From contig JYIP02000003.1 of NCBI GenBank assembly GCA_001051155.2, forward strand, positions 1,240,001 to 1,304,000: a stretch of DNA of 64,000 nt, read 5' to 3'. The DNA is from Chrysoporthe austroafricana. Its lineage: Eukaryota > Ascomycota > Sordariomycetes > Diaporthales > Cryphonectriaceae. The position numbers and the translations under genes were made by a program. Below, piece by piece: positions 43,451 to 54,318 of this stretch. The stretch's first letter is position 1; every line of letters starts with the position of its first letter. The notes below the pieces were generated by a model that was given only the letters and a program-made list of their open reading frames with translations, did no database searches and had not been told where the DNA came from.

Positions 43451-46400
43451 GGTGGCGGAAGGAAGATGAGAGAGCCGAACAAGCCGATGGGGCCCAGGGA
43501 GCACAAGCCAGTATGCGGTGTGAGATCCTGTAGTAGGTTCCTCGGTACCTCAGTGCCTGATTCTAGAGGGCACGCATAAGTTGTACCATCAGGGAGCCAG
43601 CGAAGAATACGCCAGAGCAAGGCTGCCCAGCAATGCCAGTTGTAGATGCTTCTGTTGGCTGCCGTGTTGAGACAAACATAGACGGATACAGGGTGATGCC
43701 TGCGTTGGGGAGGGGGGTGAGGCGAACGATCTCTCACCCCTCGTCTTCGTGGTGTTGAGTGACCTGGGTGTATGCCTTATTGTAGCTGAGAGGACCGTTG
43801 GCTGAGATCCGATAGCATTCAGGTTACTTCCCCTCCAGCTGGGCACACAAGCTCAAAGATCCTGTGAGTCCCTCAATCCACCAAGATCCCGTGCTCAGCT
43901 GGACATGCAGACTTGATTGGTGTTTCCAAGCCTGTACAGGGTGCACAGGCACCGAGACCTTGGATGTTAGCCCTTGGGTCCAGGAATCAGACCGTCGTTG
44001 GTCCGCTGTTCTTGGGATGATATATGATGTCTCAGCCGTGGCCCTGTCTCTGATGTTGACGCCTCACTGGACCGCAGCGCATGCAGGTGACGACAGGATC
44101 GAGAGGGAGCAGGCACAGCACGACAGGTCGCGAGCACTACGGCGTCATTGATGGTTTTACTGGAATGGAACGTTCTGGTGGAAGAGAGGGGGGAGAGGCT
44201 GGCGCTTGGGCTTCGAAGACCCTTTCCCCGCGAAGGAAAAAAAAAAAAAGCAGCAATTGCTCCCTCGTCCCAAGGGAGGGACGCGCAGCAGCACGAATAA
44301 GCCTTGGTCCCCTCCTGCAACCTGCAGGCACTTTGCAGGAAGTAGCATTCTGGCAGGGGATACCCGCAGGGATGGCAGCACGCTAGCAGGCAGTGGCAGG
44401 GGCCGAGGCGAGCTGATAGGGGCCTGTGCACCCCTGCAACCTTATTCTCCCACCCCCCCAAATTGAAACCCCCCTGTCAATGGTTTTCATTTGGTTTTCT
44501 TTCTATCTCTACTCCCCTCCGCCCAGCCCAGCCCCAATTGCATCGAATCACGCTCAGACTCAAGGTTCTCGTAAACCTCATCCGCTGGAACCGGAACGCG
44601 AGAGAAGCCTTGGTCCCGTTCTGCCTGAAACCGTACGGGCTTCTTCCAGCCTCCTCTCGCCCCTCCTTCTCAGGAGCTAGTGATGGCGTTGCCCGTTCGA
44701 TGCGTCCTCCGTCCCTGTGCGACTGTGACGGTGATGTGCTCAACTCGGGTCACAGCGCAGCGCGCACGCCCCGGCTGCACATCACTATAACTCCAGGGGG
44801 CGGGGAGCAGCTCACTGCGCGTTATGGTAAGCTCCCCTTGAGCGCTCATCAGCGCTTGGTCCGGTTCGCTTCCGTCATGTCGAGCCCAAGTCGATCAATC
44901 AGGCCCAAATGCTCCACATTTCCCGAGATCTTGACTGTAAACTGTATCTACCCCACTAGTACAGCCCGACTGGCCCGCTGCCATTGCGTACTACTACTGT
45001 ACCATAGTACTATGCCTACTAGTACCAGCCGACAAGAACCCTAAGCTTCGATAGATCCTGTGGTCCGCGCAAGGCCTCTGCCGGGAGCCCGCAGCAGCTG
45101 CACACACCCCCTCTACGGCTACCGGCCGACCACTATCCAGCATGCAGATTCTGATACACCAACGGCGACGCCACTGCGACGTCTTCTCTCGCCAGCCACT
45201 CTTGATGACGATCCCGCATGGCCGCTCGAGCCATGCGTCTCCGGTGGTTTTCCCCACAGCGGAACGGTGTGGATGCAGATCAGATGACCCGCTTGCCAGC
45301 CCTACAGGCGGATTTTTGCCAGGCTCGCAGTGCTTCAATGACCGCAATACTATACTCTTTGATGCCGATTATGGTGGTCTGATGCCAGAACCCACGGAAA
45401 TTAGCGCTTGGACGTGAGACGTAAAACGACGTGGACGGCACACTAAAGAAACTAAACACCTTCTTGCGGTTTGCGGGCCGGACCCTTAGCCCGGCAACGA
45501 TGTATATACTATAGTAGTTCGGTCAGGCCACTACTGGGCATACTATGGTACGATGGGTTTTAAAAAAAAAGCGCCTGGGCCATGTGCAGCCCACGCCTAA
45601 TTGGTGTCAAGCAGTGCCCCACAGGTACCTAACGAGGATGATATTAAAAAGGTACGATACTATAGGATTCGAATATTCGTGTTCAGCATGTCTCAGTGCA
45701 TCCTCAAAAAGCCGATTATTACTTCTACCGGACTCCAATCTCCCCAGGAGACGGCTCTCAGACGCAGCACACAGACCTGACGGATGAACCCCCCCCCCCC
45801 AATATTGTCTCAAACTCCAGCAAAAGCCCCAAAGTCCATGCCTCGGTCGCCTTGTTCGGCTCGTGGACTGATCGAGTATCTTCGCACCAGTCAGCGCTCT
45901 GATCTGGGCAGGTGATGTTGCGCCAGGCAGACTCCGTTGAGCTCCTGGTAACCCCCATCTGGAATCAACGCCGCAACCCTGTCGCCATGGGAGAGTCTGG
46001 CCCAATGTCCGCGAGAAGTAGCTGATGTTTACCTTCAGTGGGCGACAGCCTGGATAGAAGAAAGTGAAGTGTTAAGGGGACCAGCTGCAGCCAGGAGAGA
46101 ACAATGTAGCAGTGGCTGCCGTCATTCACGGCGCAAATTTTTGGATGCTCGATTGATCGTCTAATACTGAAATTGAAGAACTTTCGAACAGAGTGCAGAA
46201 AGATCTGGGCACCGAAGCATCATTCAGACACGGTAAATACTCGTATGCGAATGGGTCGCCGAGAAAGAATGAAGTCAGTCGGCCGGTACATTGGCTATTC
46301 GCATTTCCCCCGTCGGTCTTGAATTGGGGGGGGGGGGAGCTTGGCAGAAATGCCAGTGTCAGCCCAAGCATACAGACAAGCTCATCCCCGCATAGGCACA

Positions 46401-46738
46401 TCAGTTGATTGATCAACATTTCTTGTGGTTGAAACACAACCTAAATCTTGTTCGCGTCTCCGGCGACTTGGGAATCGGCGACAAGAGGACTGTGCTTTGG
46501 AACGGGTATTGCTGGCGTCAGCATGGTGAGGAGTCATCTACCTCCACCTGCTAAACTGCGATGCCTGACCCACAAGCGGCACGATGACAAATAGACTTTG
46601 CGAAACGGCGTTAAGCAAAATGTTTGGAATCAAGAGACCTTGCCGGACTGGAACGGATATAAATTCAGAGCACGACGCCCACGCATCGAGTGACAGCTTC
46701 CACAGATCAGAAGTCAACAGCCAAGCACCGCACCCACC
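43451..46738. other. 3.3-kb divergent intergenic region
   Basis: No gene is supportable. It holds homopolymer runs (A at 44239-44250, C at 45790-45801, G at 46327-46338) and patches rich in TACTA/GTAC palindromes near 44988-45025 and 45503-45553, resembling those at 24.67 kb. The SDR gene's promoter side includes a GGATATAAATTC element at about 46657-46667, 75 bp before its ATG. Confidence 0.55.
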
Positions 46739-47916
46739 ATGGCTCACTCATACGACGCCTCCGCCACCGCCCAAGGTCTGGCCGGCGAGTTGGCCCCCCA
46801 TATCAAGGACAAGGTCGTCCTCACCACCGGCGTGTCGCCGCGCAGCATCGGCGCGACGTTCGTCGAGACGATCGCGAGCGCACAGCCGCGCCTGTTGATC
46901 CTGGCCGGCCGGAACCTCGGGAAGGTCCAGGAGACGGCCGATGCGATCACGGCGGCCAACAGCGGCGTACAGGTCCGCCTGCTGCAGCTGGACCTGGGCT
47001 CTCTCGCCGCTGTGCGGGAGGCCGCGGCGACTGTCAACGGGTGGAACGACGTGCCCGCGATCGATGTGCTCGTCAACAACGCTGGCATCATGGCGGTGCC
47101 GGAGTATACGCTCACGCAGGACGGGTTCGAGACGACGTTCGGTACAAACCACCTGGGGCATTTCCTCTTCACAAACCTGATCATGGGGAAGATCCTCGCC
47201 TCCAAGGCGAAGCGGGTTGTTAGCGTTAGTAGCGACGGCCATCGAGTGAATCCCATCCGCTGGGGAGACTACAACTTCCGCGTATGTCACGGCCGTATGT
47301 TGTCTGGTATCATTCGGAGTGCTGACACTAGAAATCGGGCAGAATGGTGAAACATATGAGAAATGGCGAGCCTACGGGCAGTCAAAGACCGCCAATATAC
47401 TGTTCGCAGTGGCGCTTGCTGAGAAGCTAGGACCAAAGCACGGTCTGTTGGCTTTCAGTCTACATCCCGGTGTAGTGCCATCTAATCTAGGCAACCACCT
47501 CGACTTCAGTAAAGAGTGGGCCACATTAAGTGAGTTCTCGTAATCTACAGTCTTGACACCGGATGCCATGGGCTGACAGAGATGATAGGTGCTGCGGACG
47601 CATCCATGGGAAATCGGGAGGCGTGGGAGCCGTACAAGTTCAAGACGGAGCAGGAGGGCGCAGCAACACATGTCTATGCAGCGTTTGAGCCGACCTTGGC
47701 AGGTAAGGATCTGTCAACTCCTCCGACGTTCACCCAACCTGCAGGGTGTCAACTCGACTGACAACAAGCATAGACCACAACGGTGCCTATCTACAGGATT
47801 CGCACATTGCAGATCCTTGGGTTGAGACGGTTAAACCATGGGCCACAAGTACTGTTGAAGCGCAGAGGCTGTGGAAGCTGACCGAAGAACTTGTCGGGCA
47901 GAAGTTTGATTATTAG
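46739..47916 (+). CDS. Short-chain dehydrogenase/reductase (SDR)
   Basis: Four exons (46739-47281, 47343-47529, 47589-47702, 47774-47916) give 328 aa. The start has a CACCATGG context. The cofactor loop reads TTGVSPRSIG (residues 29-38), a variant of TGxxxGIG with two extra residues, as in the retinol-dehydrogenase/WWOX-like fungal SDRs. NNAG is at 113-116. The catalytic set is the Ser of VVSVSSDGH, Tyr192 and Lys196 (YGQSK). The protein reduces or oxidises a carbonyl/alcohol with NAD(P)(H); the substrate is unknown. There is no signal peptide. Introns are 61, 59 and 71 nt. No partner enzyme lies beside it. Confidence 0.9.
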
Positions 47917-48726
47917 TGAGGGTGCCGGGCTGGACCAGGGGCTTTAGGAGGAACATACCTAAGTGGTGCTGGGTTGCCTATGCACGAGATTTGTTTGGAT
48001 AGCCTTCTCTCTACTCCTCTCAACCATGTATCTATATTTTTTATACTTGTATCTCTTGAATAAGGGACTTAGAAGACTTATTCTTCTACAGGTTACAAAG
48101 TTTTCCACAAACCAGGCAATCAGTGAGCAGGCGTGAATGAGAGGAGCTGATGAACAGGCTGGTGGTAAATAAGGGGACGATGTGGTAAGCTATACCAGGT
48201 GAGGTATCCACAATTTTCATGATATTATTCATCAGAGACCAACAGTAATCATTATTTCAGCATTCTGCGTCAGATGTTTGGAGCTCACGCATTGCCTAAA
48301 CGGATAGAGAGCAGACTAGGGTCACATTAGGATCTTATCGTATCCGTATGTTAGGAAATCAATTCGGGATAGAGCTCGCATAGACTAATTCATGAAATCG
48401 CAGGCAGACCGTGATATGAAGAAACTCAAGTTGTTCTGTATGCGCAGAAAATGAAGAATTTAACGCACGAATAATTCTCTTTTCGCCCTTGATTGATACT
48501 GACCCAGGACCGAAAAGGGGGGGGGGGTTAGGCTAGGGGACAGGGCTGAGCCCCGCGACACCGGAGCTAGAGCACCACTTATCTTATCGCCGCTCCCCAG
48601 ACCCGCGAGTGGCAACAGACTTGGATCGTCGTCATCGACAGCCCCGAAGAATCTCATTTGCGCAAAGCTTCCTGGGGAAGCACCGTGTTCTACCATGCTC
48701 ATGGTGTCCTCATCTCCCCAGACACT
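47917..48726. other. Intergenic, nothing recognised
   Basis: It holds the 3' flank of the SDR gene and the upstream region of the DNAJC28-like gene. There is a G-run of about ten at 48517-48526. The downstream frame is open from 48658 without an ATG. Confidence 0.55.
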
Positions 48727-50343
48727 ATGGTGCCCTCGCCTCGTGCTGCCGAGCGCTGCCTGAAAGCCCTCCGACGTGGACCCGCTCAACTCCCCCATGC
48801 CGTCCTCCTCACGACACGGCCGTACTCCGAGAATCACAGCCCGGCGAGTTCGGACGCAAGCTTTACGAGAAAGCATCAGAATGCCGAGGACACAAGGAAC
48901 ACTGCCGCCCAGGAGCCAGGGCCAATGGCCCATCGCCTCGAGGAGGCCACGGAAGAAGCCCTTTTCACTGGCGGTAGAGCTGGACGACGGGCAGTCGAAG
49001 ACGCGGGCTTCAACGAGGAGCTGAAGAACCGCCTGCTCGACAAGATCGCCGACGCCAAGTTCCGGGATGAGCATGATGGAGCGTTACGGGAAGCCGGCCT
49101 CGTGGGCAATGTGCCGGAAGCAGCAGGGCCGGGAACAAGAGACATAGCATCTGCACAACCGTGGACGGGCCAGGAGATGCCGTCGGACGCGGTATTGCGG
49201 ATGCTCGACGATGCGCGCAAGCCTTTAACGTCTGGTCTGCGCGGCAAGCCGAACATCCCGTCCCTGTCGAGCATACCGGTGGACATGCGGCTGAGAAGAC
49301 AGCCTGCCGTCAGTGTCGGGCGCAAGGCGGCGAATGCGAAAGAGGCCGCGAGTGTGTATACTGGTCTGGGCATGAAAGAGAAGGGGCGCGGCCTGAGCGA
49401 TGAGGAACGCGAGGCTATGAAGAAGGAGCTCAGGGACCGATTCACGCCTGCTGCTCGAGCGTTGCCGAACACGATCTCGGGGCTCGCCGCGCTTGCAAAC
49501 GAGAGGATCGAGGACGCTATCGCCAGGGGACAGTTTAAGAATATCCCACGCGGCAAGAGTGTGGAGCGTGATGCGCGGGCTGACAATCCGTTCATCGACA
49601 CCACGGAATACATCATGAACAAGATGATCAAGAAGCAAGAGATCGTGCCGCCGTGGATAGAGAAGCAGCAAGAAGTGGTCAAGGCTGCCAATGTCTTTCG
49701 GGCGCGGTTGCGGAACGACTGGAAGCGCCATGCCGCCAGGATGATCGCCAGCCACGGCGGCTCCCTGGAGGAACAGATGAGGAGGGCGCAAGAGTACGGC
49801 CGGGCAGAAGAGATACATAATCCACGCCGGAGGAACTCGGACCAGGTGGCAGTGCCAACGAACTCCACAGACGACGTCGTCATGGTCGCAATGAGGCAAG
49901 AAGCCTTGCCAGAGCCCCCAGAGTCCCCAACAGCTACCCATGTGGAGAGTGCTCCTGATACTGCTGAACCCCAAGTGACCCCGGTGCGCCCCTTCCGGGA
50001 TGCTGCGTGGGAAAACACGGAGAGGTCATATATGGAGTTGGCCATCAGTAACCTTAACAAGTTGACGCGAGCGTACAACCTCATGGCCCCAGAGCTTGCG
50101 AAGAAGCCCTACTTCAACCTCGACCGAGAGCTGAAGGCATGCTTTGCCGACGTCGCGCCGCAGCTCGCCAATGAGATTAAAGAGCGTGCCCGACGTCCGG
50201 AGAAGTCATTGCTCAATCAAGGCGGACATCAGGCCGGAAGTCTGCTAGATCGATTCGCTAGGGAGAGCAGGTCCGCCAAGGTGTATGACTCAAAGACGCC
50301 TCATTACGGGTTCAAAGAAATGTGGAGAGACCTCTGGCAATGA
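48727..50343 (+). CDS. DNAJC28-like protein (DUF1992), probably mitochondrial
   Basis: A single exon of 538 aa. The N terminus MVPSPRAAERCLKALRR is Arg-rich and low in acid residues, as in a mitochondrial presequence. Residues about 250-330 carry the DnaJ-C28 conserved domain: LANERIEDAIARGQFKNI, then PFIDTTEYIMNKMIKKQ and PPWIEKQQEV. No J domain (HPD motif) is visible, which is usual for fungal members. The second half is mostly charged helix. The molecular role is not known; animal DNAJC28 is mitochondrial and has been linked to Golgi/COG and translation functions, so I would not go further. Its 3' end is 178 bp from that of the convergent flavin hydroxylase. Confidence 0.82.
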   Translation: MVPSPRAAERCLKALRRGPAQLPHAVLLTTRPYSENHSPASSDASFTRKHQNAEDTRNTAAQEPGPMAHRLEEATEEALFTGGRAGRRAVEDAGFNEELKNRLLDKIADAKFRDEHDGALREAGLVGNVPEAAGPGTRDIASAQPWTGQEMPSDAVLRMLDDARKPLTSGLRGKPNIPSLSSIPVDMRLRRQPAVSVGRKAANAKEAASVYTGLGMKEKGRGLSDEEREAMKKELRDRFTPAARALPNTISGLAALANERIEDAIARGQFKNIPRGKSVERDARADNPFIDTTEYIMNKMIKKQEIVPPWIEKQQEVVKAANVFRARLRNDWKRHAARMIASHGGSLEEQMRRAQEYGRAEEIHNPRRRNSDQVAVPTNSTDDVVMVAMRQEALPEPPESPTATHVESAPDTAEPQVTPVRPFRDAAWENTERSYMELAISNLNKLTRAYNLMAPELAKKPYFNLDRELKACFADVAPQLANEIKERARRPEKSLLNQGGHQAGSLLDRFARESRSAKVYDSKTPHYGFKEMWRDLWQ

Positions 50344-50521
50344 TCGCTGTGATATTTGCTAGAACAATATATGCCAATGGACTCTGTTGCAACCCACTTC
50401 GACTCTGCTGACTTGAAACCAACTTTGTATTATGCCATACCCCGCTTCAAAATGCAACATGCCACCCGCCCGGGGCGGTGAATTCTACTTGTGGTATCAG
50501 GTTTGATGCTTTATACATGGC

Positions 50522-52372
50522 TCACGCCAGAGACAAAATCTTACGCATGACCTTCTCGAGCTTCGCCTCGGCGTCCGATACCATCTCTTTGGACCTCCAG
50601 GCCACGAAACGATCCGGGCGCACGAGCACACAACCATCCTCCTCAACCTCCCTGCGCCGAGCCCAGTCAAAGTATACGTCCTCGTAGTCCTGCTTCCAGC
50701 CGATCGAGTAGGCCTTGATCCCCACGCCCAGGGCCTTGCTGACCTTCTCAGTCGCAGGCTTCCAGCCCTCGCCACCCGGCCCAGTGAGCAGGCAGAATTG
50801 CCGGTGACCCGCGAGGTCAATTGTCGAGATTTTCTTTTCCGGTATCCGCTTGTTCAGCCAGGCATGGGGCAGCCGCTTGCCGGGGTATGTGCTGATCAGG
50901 AGCTGCTGCACCGAGTCCTGGGGCAGAGGCGGAGGCGGGCCCTCGTCCTCCAGGTACACAGCGTCCGAGTTGTAAAGCTGGTTCATCTCGATGCCCAGCC
51001 CGTGGAACTCAGTAGACGTGTTTTCGATGCCTCTCTGGAATTCCTGTCGCTTCTTGCGTCCCAGTGGGCCCGGGTCGTCGAACTCCTCCAAGATCTTTTT
51101 CCGCACCTCCTTGTCAGGCTCCGTCATGCCTATGGCCTGTATCCAGCCCATGTGATCTCGCAGGCCCTGGTTCGCCCGCGTGATGACGTCTCTGCCCACG
51201 GGCTGGCGCTCTATGCTAAACGACTCGAGGAGCTTGGGGCCGGCCTTGCCCGCCTCTACAAGCGCAATCTTCCATGCGAGGTTGAATGCGTCTTGTATAC
51301 AGGTGTTTGAGCCCAGGCCGTTGAACGGGGGATGGCGATGGGTAGCATCGCCGAAGCAGTGCCTACGTGTCGAGTGTCAGTCTGACTATCGTGATCGCCC
51401 CAAATATCGTACTTACACATTGCCGTCAGAGTAGTGCTCGGCCACGATCTCGTTGATCCACCACTTGCTTACGTCTAGGATCTCGACGTCCACGGAGTCG
51501 TCGCCGATGAGCTCTTTCACCCGCGGCATGCACTCGTCGTGAGTTGGGCTGAACTGGTCGACGGAGAAGTCCGCCCCCGGCACGGGCAAGCAGATGACCA
51601 TCCACTCTTTCCAGGGCTTGACCATCCTCATCAGCGCCGCCCAACACCACTGCGGGTAGTCTCTCTCGGGCAGAAGCACCCAGTGCAGGTTTCCCGTGCG
51701 GTTTGGGATCAGGTGGGACATGTCGGCCTTGATCAAGATGTTCAGTGCCAGGCCCTGGCCTGGCTTCTTCTCCAGCGGGAGGCCCAGCTCCCTGACCACC
51801 TGGCTCCTCGCGCCATCGCAGCCAAAGAGGTACTTCGACTGGATCTTGTACGTCTTGCCGGTGACGCCGTCCTCGACTTCGCTGATGATGACGTCCGCCT
51901 GCGGCCGCGTGAACGTGACCAGCCTCGTGTTGAACCTCAGCGCCCAGCCCTTGTGCACCGCCCGTGTCGTCAGGATGGGCTCCAGCTCCGTCTGCGGCAG
52001 GTCGACGTGGCTGCAGGGGCTGGCGGCGTCGTAGTCGCCCACGCGCTGGGGGTCGTTGCCCCAGCTGTAGACGCGCGCGAACTCCTCGCCCGCCATCGTG
52101 CGGCACCACCGCGTGTGCGTCATGTTGTCGCCGCTGGTCGACGCCCGGTGGCACGCCTCCTCCAGGCCGATGTCCCGCAGGCACTCGAGCCCGGCCATGT
52201 TGGTGATGTGCGCGCGCGGGGTCTCGGCGGTCCCCGGGGCCGCGGCGATCATGATGCCGGTGAGCCCGTGGTCGCCGAGGAAGCAGGCCAGCGAGGCGCC
52301 CGCCGGCCCGGCGCCGACGATCAGGAAGGGGGTCCTAACTATTTCGTCGCTCATGATGTGCGAATCGCCCAT
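50522..52372 (-). CDS. Aromatic-ring flavin hydroxylase (TfdB/phenol-hydroxylase type)
   Basis: Two exons (52372-51417 and 51362-50522, with a 54-nt intron) give 598 aa, the full length for this type. FLIVGAGPAGASLACFL is the FAD dinucleotide motif near the start, LFGCDGARSQVV is the DG motif and, across the splice joint, NVHCFGDATHRHPPFNG is the GD motif. A C-terminal thioredoxin-like domain ends at MRKILSLA. 2,4-Dichlorophenol 6-monooxygenase and phenol 2-monooxygenase are relatives: they ortho-hydroxylate phenols using NADPH and O2. Three in-frame ATGs exist (52492, 52372, 52354). The upstream one adds 40 residues that look like leader sequence, so I chose 52372. It is the second flavin hydroxylase in this window. 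No ring-cleavage enzyme is nearby. Confidence 0.87.
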
Positions 52373-53268
52373 GATCCTGCGGGGCTCCGATGCTCGAGAT
52401 AGGTGTGAGGGGAGCAGCGTCACGGTAGCGTGTTTCGACGCCGGCTTGGAGGTTTGATCTCTACATTGCTTTCGATCGCCCAGGTGGGTCATATATTCTA
52501 CGATCCGAGTGAGTCTCGGCGATTACCAAATGATTATCCAGAGCTTATTTAGACGCTCGTGCGGCTCTTGACAAGGTTCAGGTCACCGGCTCCACAGGAC
52601 GGAGGGGCGCACTCGGTCGCGTAGCGTCAAGTGACGTCTCGGGTTTTCCTAGTAATTATTGTACGAGAGGAAAACGGCGTCGGCGCAAGTGCCGCGCGGC
52701 AAATCCGGGGTTGGAGACATCATATCATCGCCCGAGGACGCCCGCCAGTTTTTTCAGTGTCTAGAATTTGGGTCGTTATCGTGTGAGCATTGGGCGGTAG
52801 GACTCCAGGGACCCGCAACAGCGCAGCATAGCAGCGTGTTCCCACTTTGTCAGCATGACCAAGACGTTGGCACGATTGGCTTGGTGGCCCGGTGGACCAC
52901 CTGTGCGCCGCCAACGTTGATGATTCAGAGTTGACACAGCATGCTCAAGCTCTGACGCTATTTATGCGAGGAGTACGACGAGCCTAGTCGATCTGGCCAA
53001 AGCTGATGTCGCCAAGGACGGCCCTATCTTAAGGCAATGAGACTATTGAGGAGAAATAGGCGCCTGATATCGAGCAAGGTAAAGGTTAAATGAGTGTTGA
53101 GATAGATATCTGTATAATACAAAAGAGAGGCTCTATGATGCTCAGCCGTATATATAGAGCGTAGATCTGTCAGGGTTAGGGTGCTGGTTGCTCCACTTTT
53201 CCACAACTATCGTCGTCTTGTGCCAGCCCCTGGTTTGTACGCGCATCGGGGGGCGCGGATGTTCTTGT
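52373..53268. other. Intergenic, nothing recognised
   Basis: It holds the upstream region of the flavin hydroxylase and the 3' flank of the secreted deaminase-like gene. Only short frames occur. Confidence 0.55.
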
Positions 53269-54318
53269 TTACAATACTTTCTTTGTCGAATCTGTAGCAA
53301 TTGTCTTCTTGGATGAGCTTGTTGTAGCTTTTGACGAAGTGGCCGAGCTTGTTTCGGAAGAGGAATATGTCTTGCTGAAGAGGGCGGTAATTGTTGCGGT
53401 CTTCGTCGCTGTGCAGCTGGGCTCATGCCAGACGCTAGAAGCTCTCTGAGCTGCTGCTCTCGCTTCCATATTCCAGCGTGCACTCAAAGAGAACCGCTTG
53501 CTTGTCCCCGGCTGTGCCACAGCTAGACAAATCTCCCCATCGCTCGAGCTTGAGTATGTAGCGTCAGCTATAGCTTCCAAAGCAGCCTCCATCGCCGCCT
53601 GCTCTTTTTTCTCAGCTGCTGTTAGCTGTTCCACTGGCTCATAATAAACACCCAGCACACTAGCCATTGCTGCGCAGCTAGGTCGACCGTCTCCCGGACC
53701 TCTGCAAAGGTTGATGGGTGTGCCCGCTGTTGTTGCAATCTTGCCGTACGTGCTCCCCATGGCTCCCCAGACAGCTATCATCACACCTTGATCAGTACGC
53801 TCTCCATACTTTGTCTTTCCTTCCGAGTTGAAGACCCCCATGGATTCCATAAGCCAATATGCCAGGTCTTCGGCATGGAGCGAGGGCCCCTTTGAATTTC
53901 CAGGTTCAATTTCATATGTCTTAGCCAATGACCACCATATGGGCGCCTGTACCGATGAAATCTTGTTTTTCATCATGTTTTTCACTAATTCGGTGTCCCT
54001 GGGTATCGTTGCGGCCACAACGGTTTCTGTGGCTGGGTTATATACGGCCGCGACGAGAAGAGTTCCCGTAGAGGCAGTCAAACAATTGGGTTGCTTTCGT
54101 ACGTAGTTAAAGAACTCATTAGCCACGCCGTAGAGCTCCTCGATGTTCGCAACAGCGCCTTTCTTTGTCCCATGCCAGACCGGGTTACTGCTACTTGGCA
54201 AGACTCCAGGTACCAGGGTCATGGCCCGTTCAGTCGACTTCGCAGCCAAATTTACAGAAACACCCTGACCAAATCCGAGTAGGCTTGTAAGCCAAATTGA
54301 GAAGAGAAGGATGAGCAT
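53269..54318 (-). CDS. Secreted protein with deaminase-like HAE...C...C pattern
   Basis: A single exon of 349 aa. The first 19 residues (MLILLFSIWLTSLLGFGQG) form a signal peptide. A mixed alpha/beta domain spans about 55-225. It contains SLHAEDLAYWLMES (His148-Ala-Glu150), then the strand QGVMIAVWGAMG, then Cys205-x9-Cys215 in LCRGPGDGRPSCAAMA. An HAE motif followed by a strand and a cysteine pair before a helix is the layout of the zinc-dependent cytidine-deaminase-like fold. The spacing between the cysteines is wider than the classical PCxxC, so the assignment is tentative. After an Ala/Glu-rich helix (235-255) comes a Ser/Thr/Lys-rich tail likely to be O-glycosylated. The start is the only ATG that gives a signal peptide. 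If the fold holds, an extracellular nucleobase or nucleotide target would be expected; this is inference. Confidence 0.6.
   Translation of the reverse strand: MLILLFSIWLTSLLGFGQGVSVNLAAKSTERAMTLVPGVLPSSSNPVWHGTKKGAVANIEELYGVANEFFNYVRKQPNCLTASTGTLLVAAVYNPATETVVAATIPRDTELVKNMMKNKISSVQAPIWWSLAKTYEIEPGNSKGPSLHAEDLAYWLMESMGVFNSEGKTKYGERTDQGVMIAVWGAMGSTYGKIATTAGTPINLCRGPGDGRPSCAAMASVLGVYYEPVEQLTAAEKKEQAAMEAALEAIADATYSSSSDGEICLAVAQPGTSKRFSLSARWNMEARAAAQRASSVWHEPSCTATKTATITALFSKTYSSSETSSATSSKATTSSSKKTIATDSTKKVL

Noticed and set aside
52373..52492. 40-residue N-terminal extension of the second flavin hydroxylase
   Set aside because: An ATG exists at 52492, but the added residues look like leader sequence and family members start just before the FAD motif.
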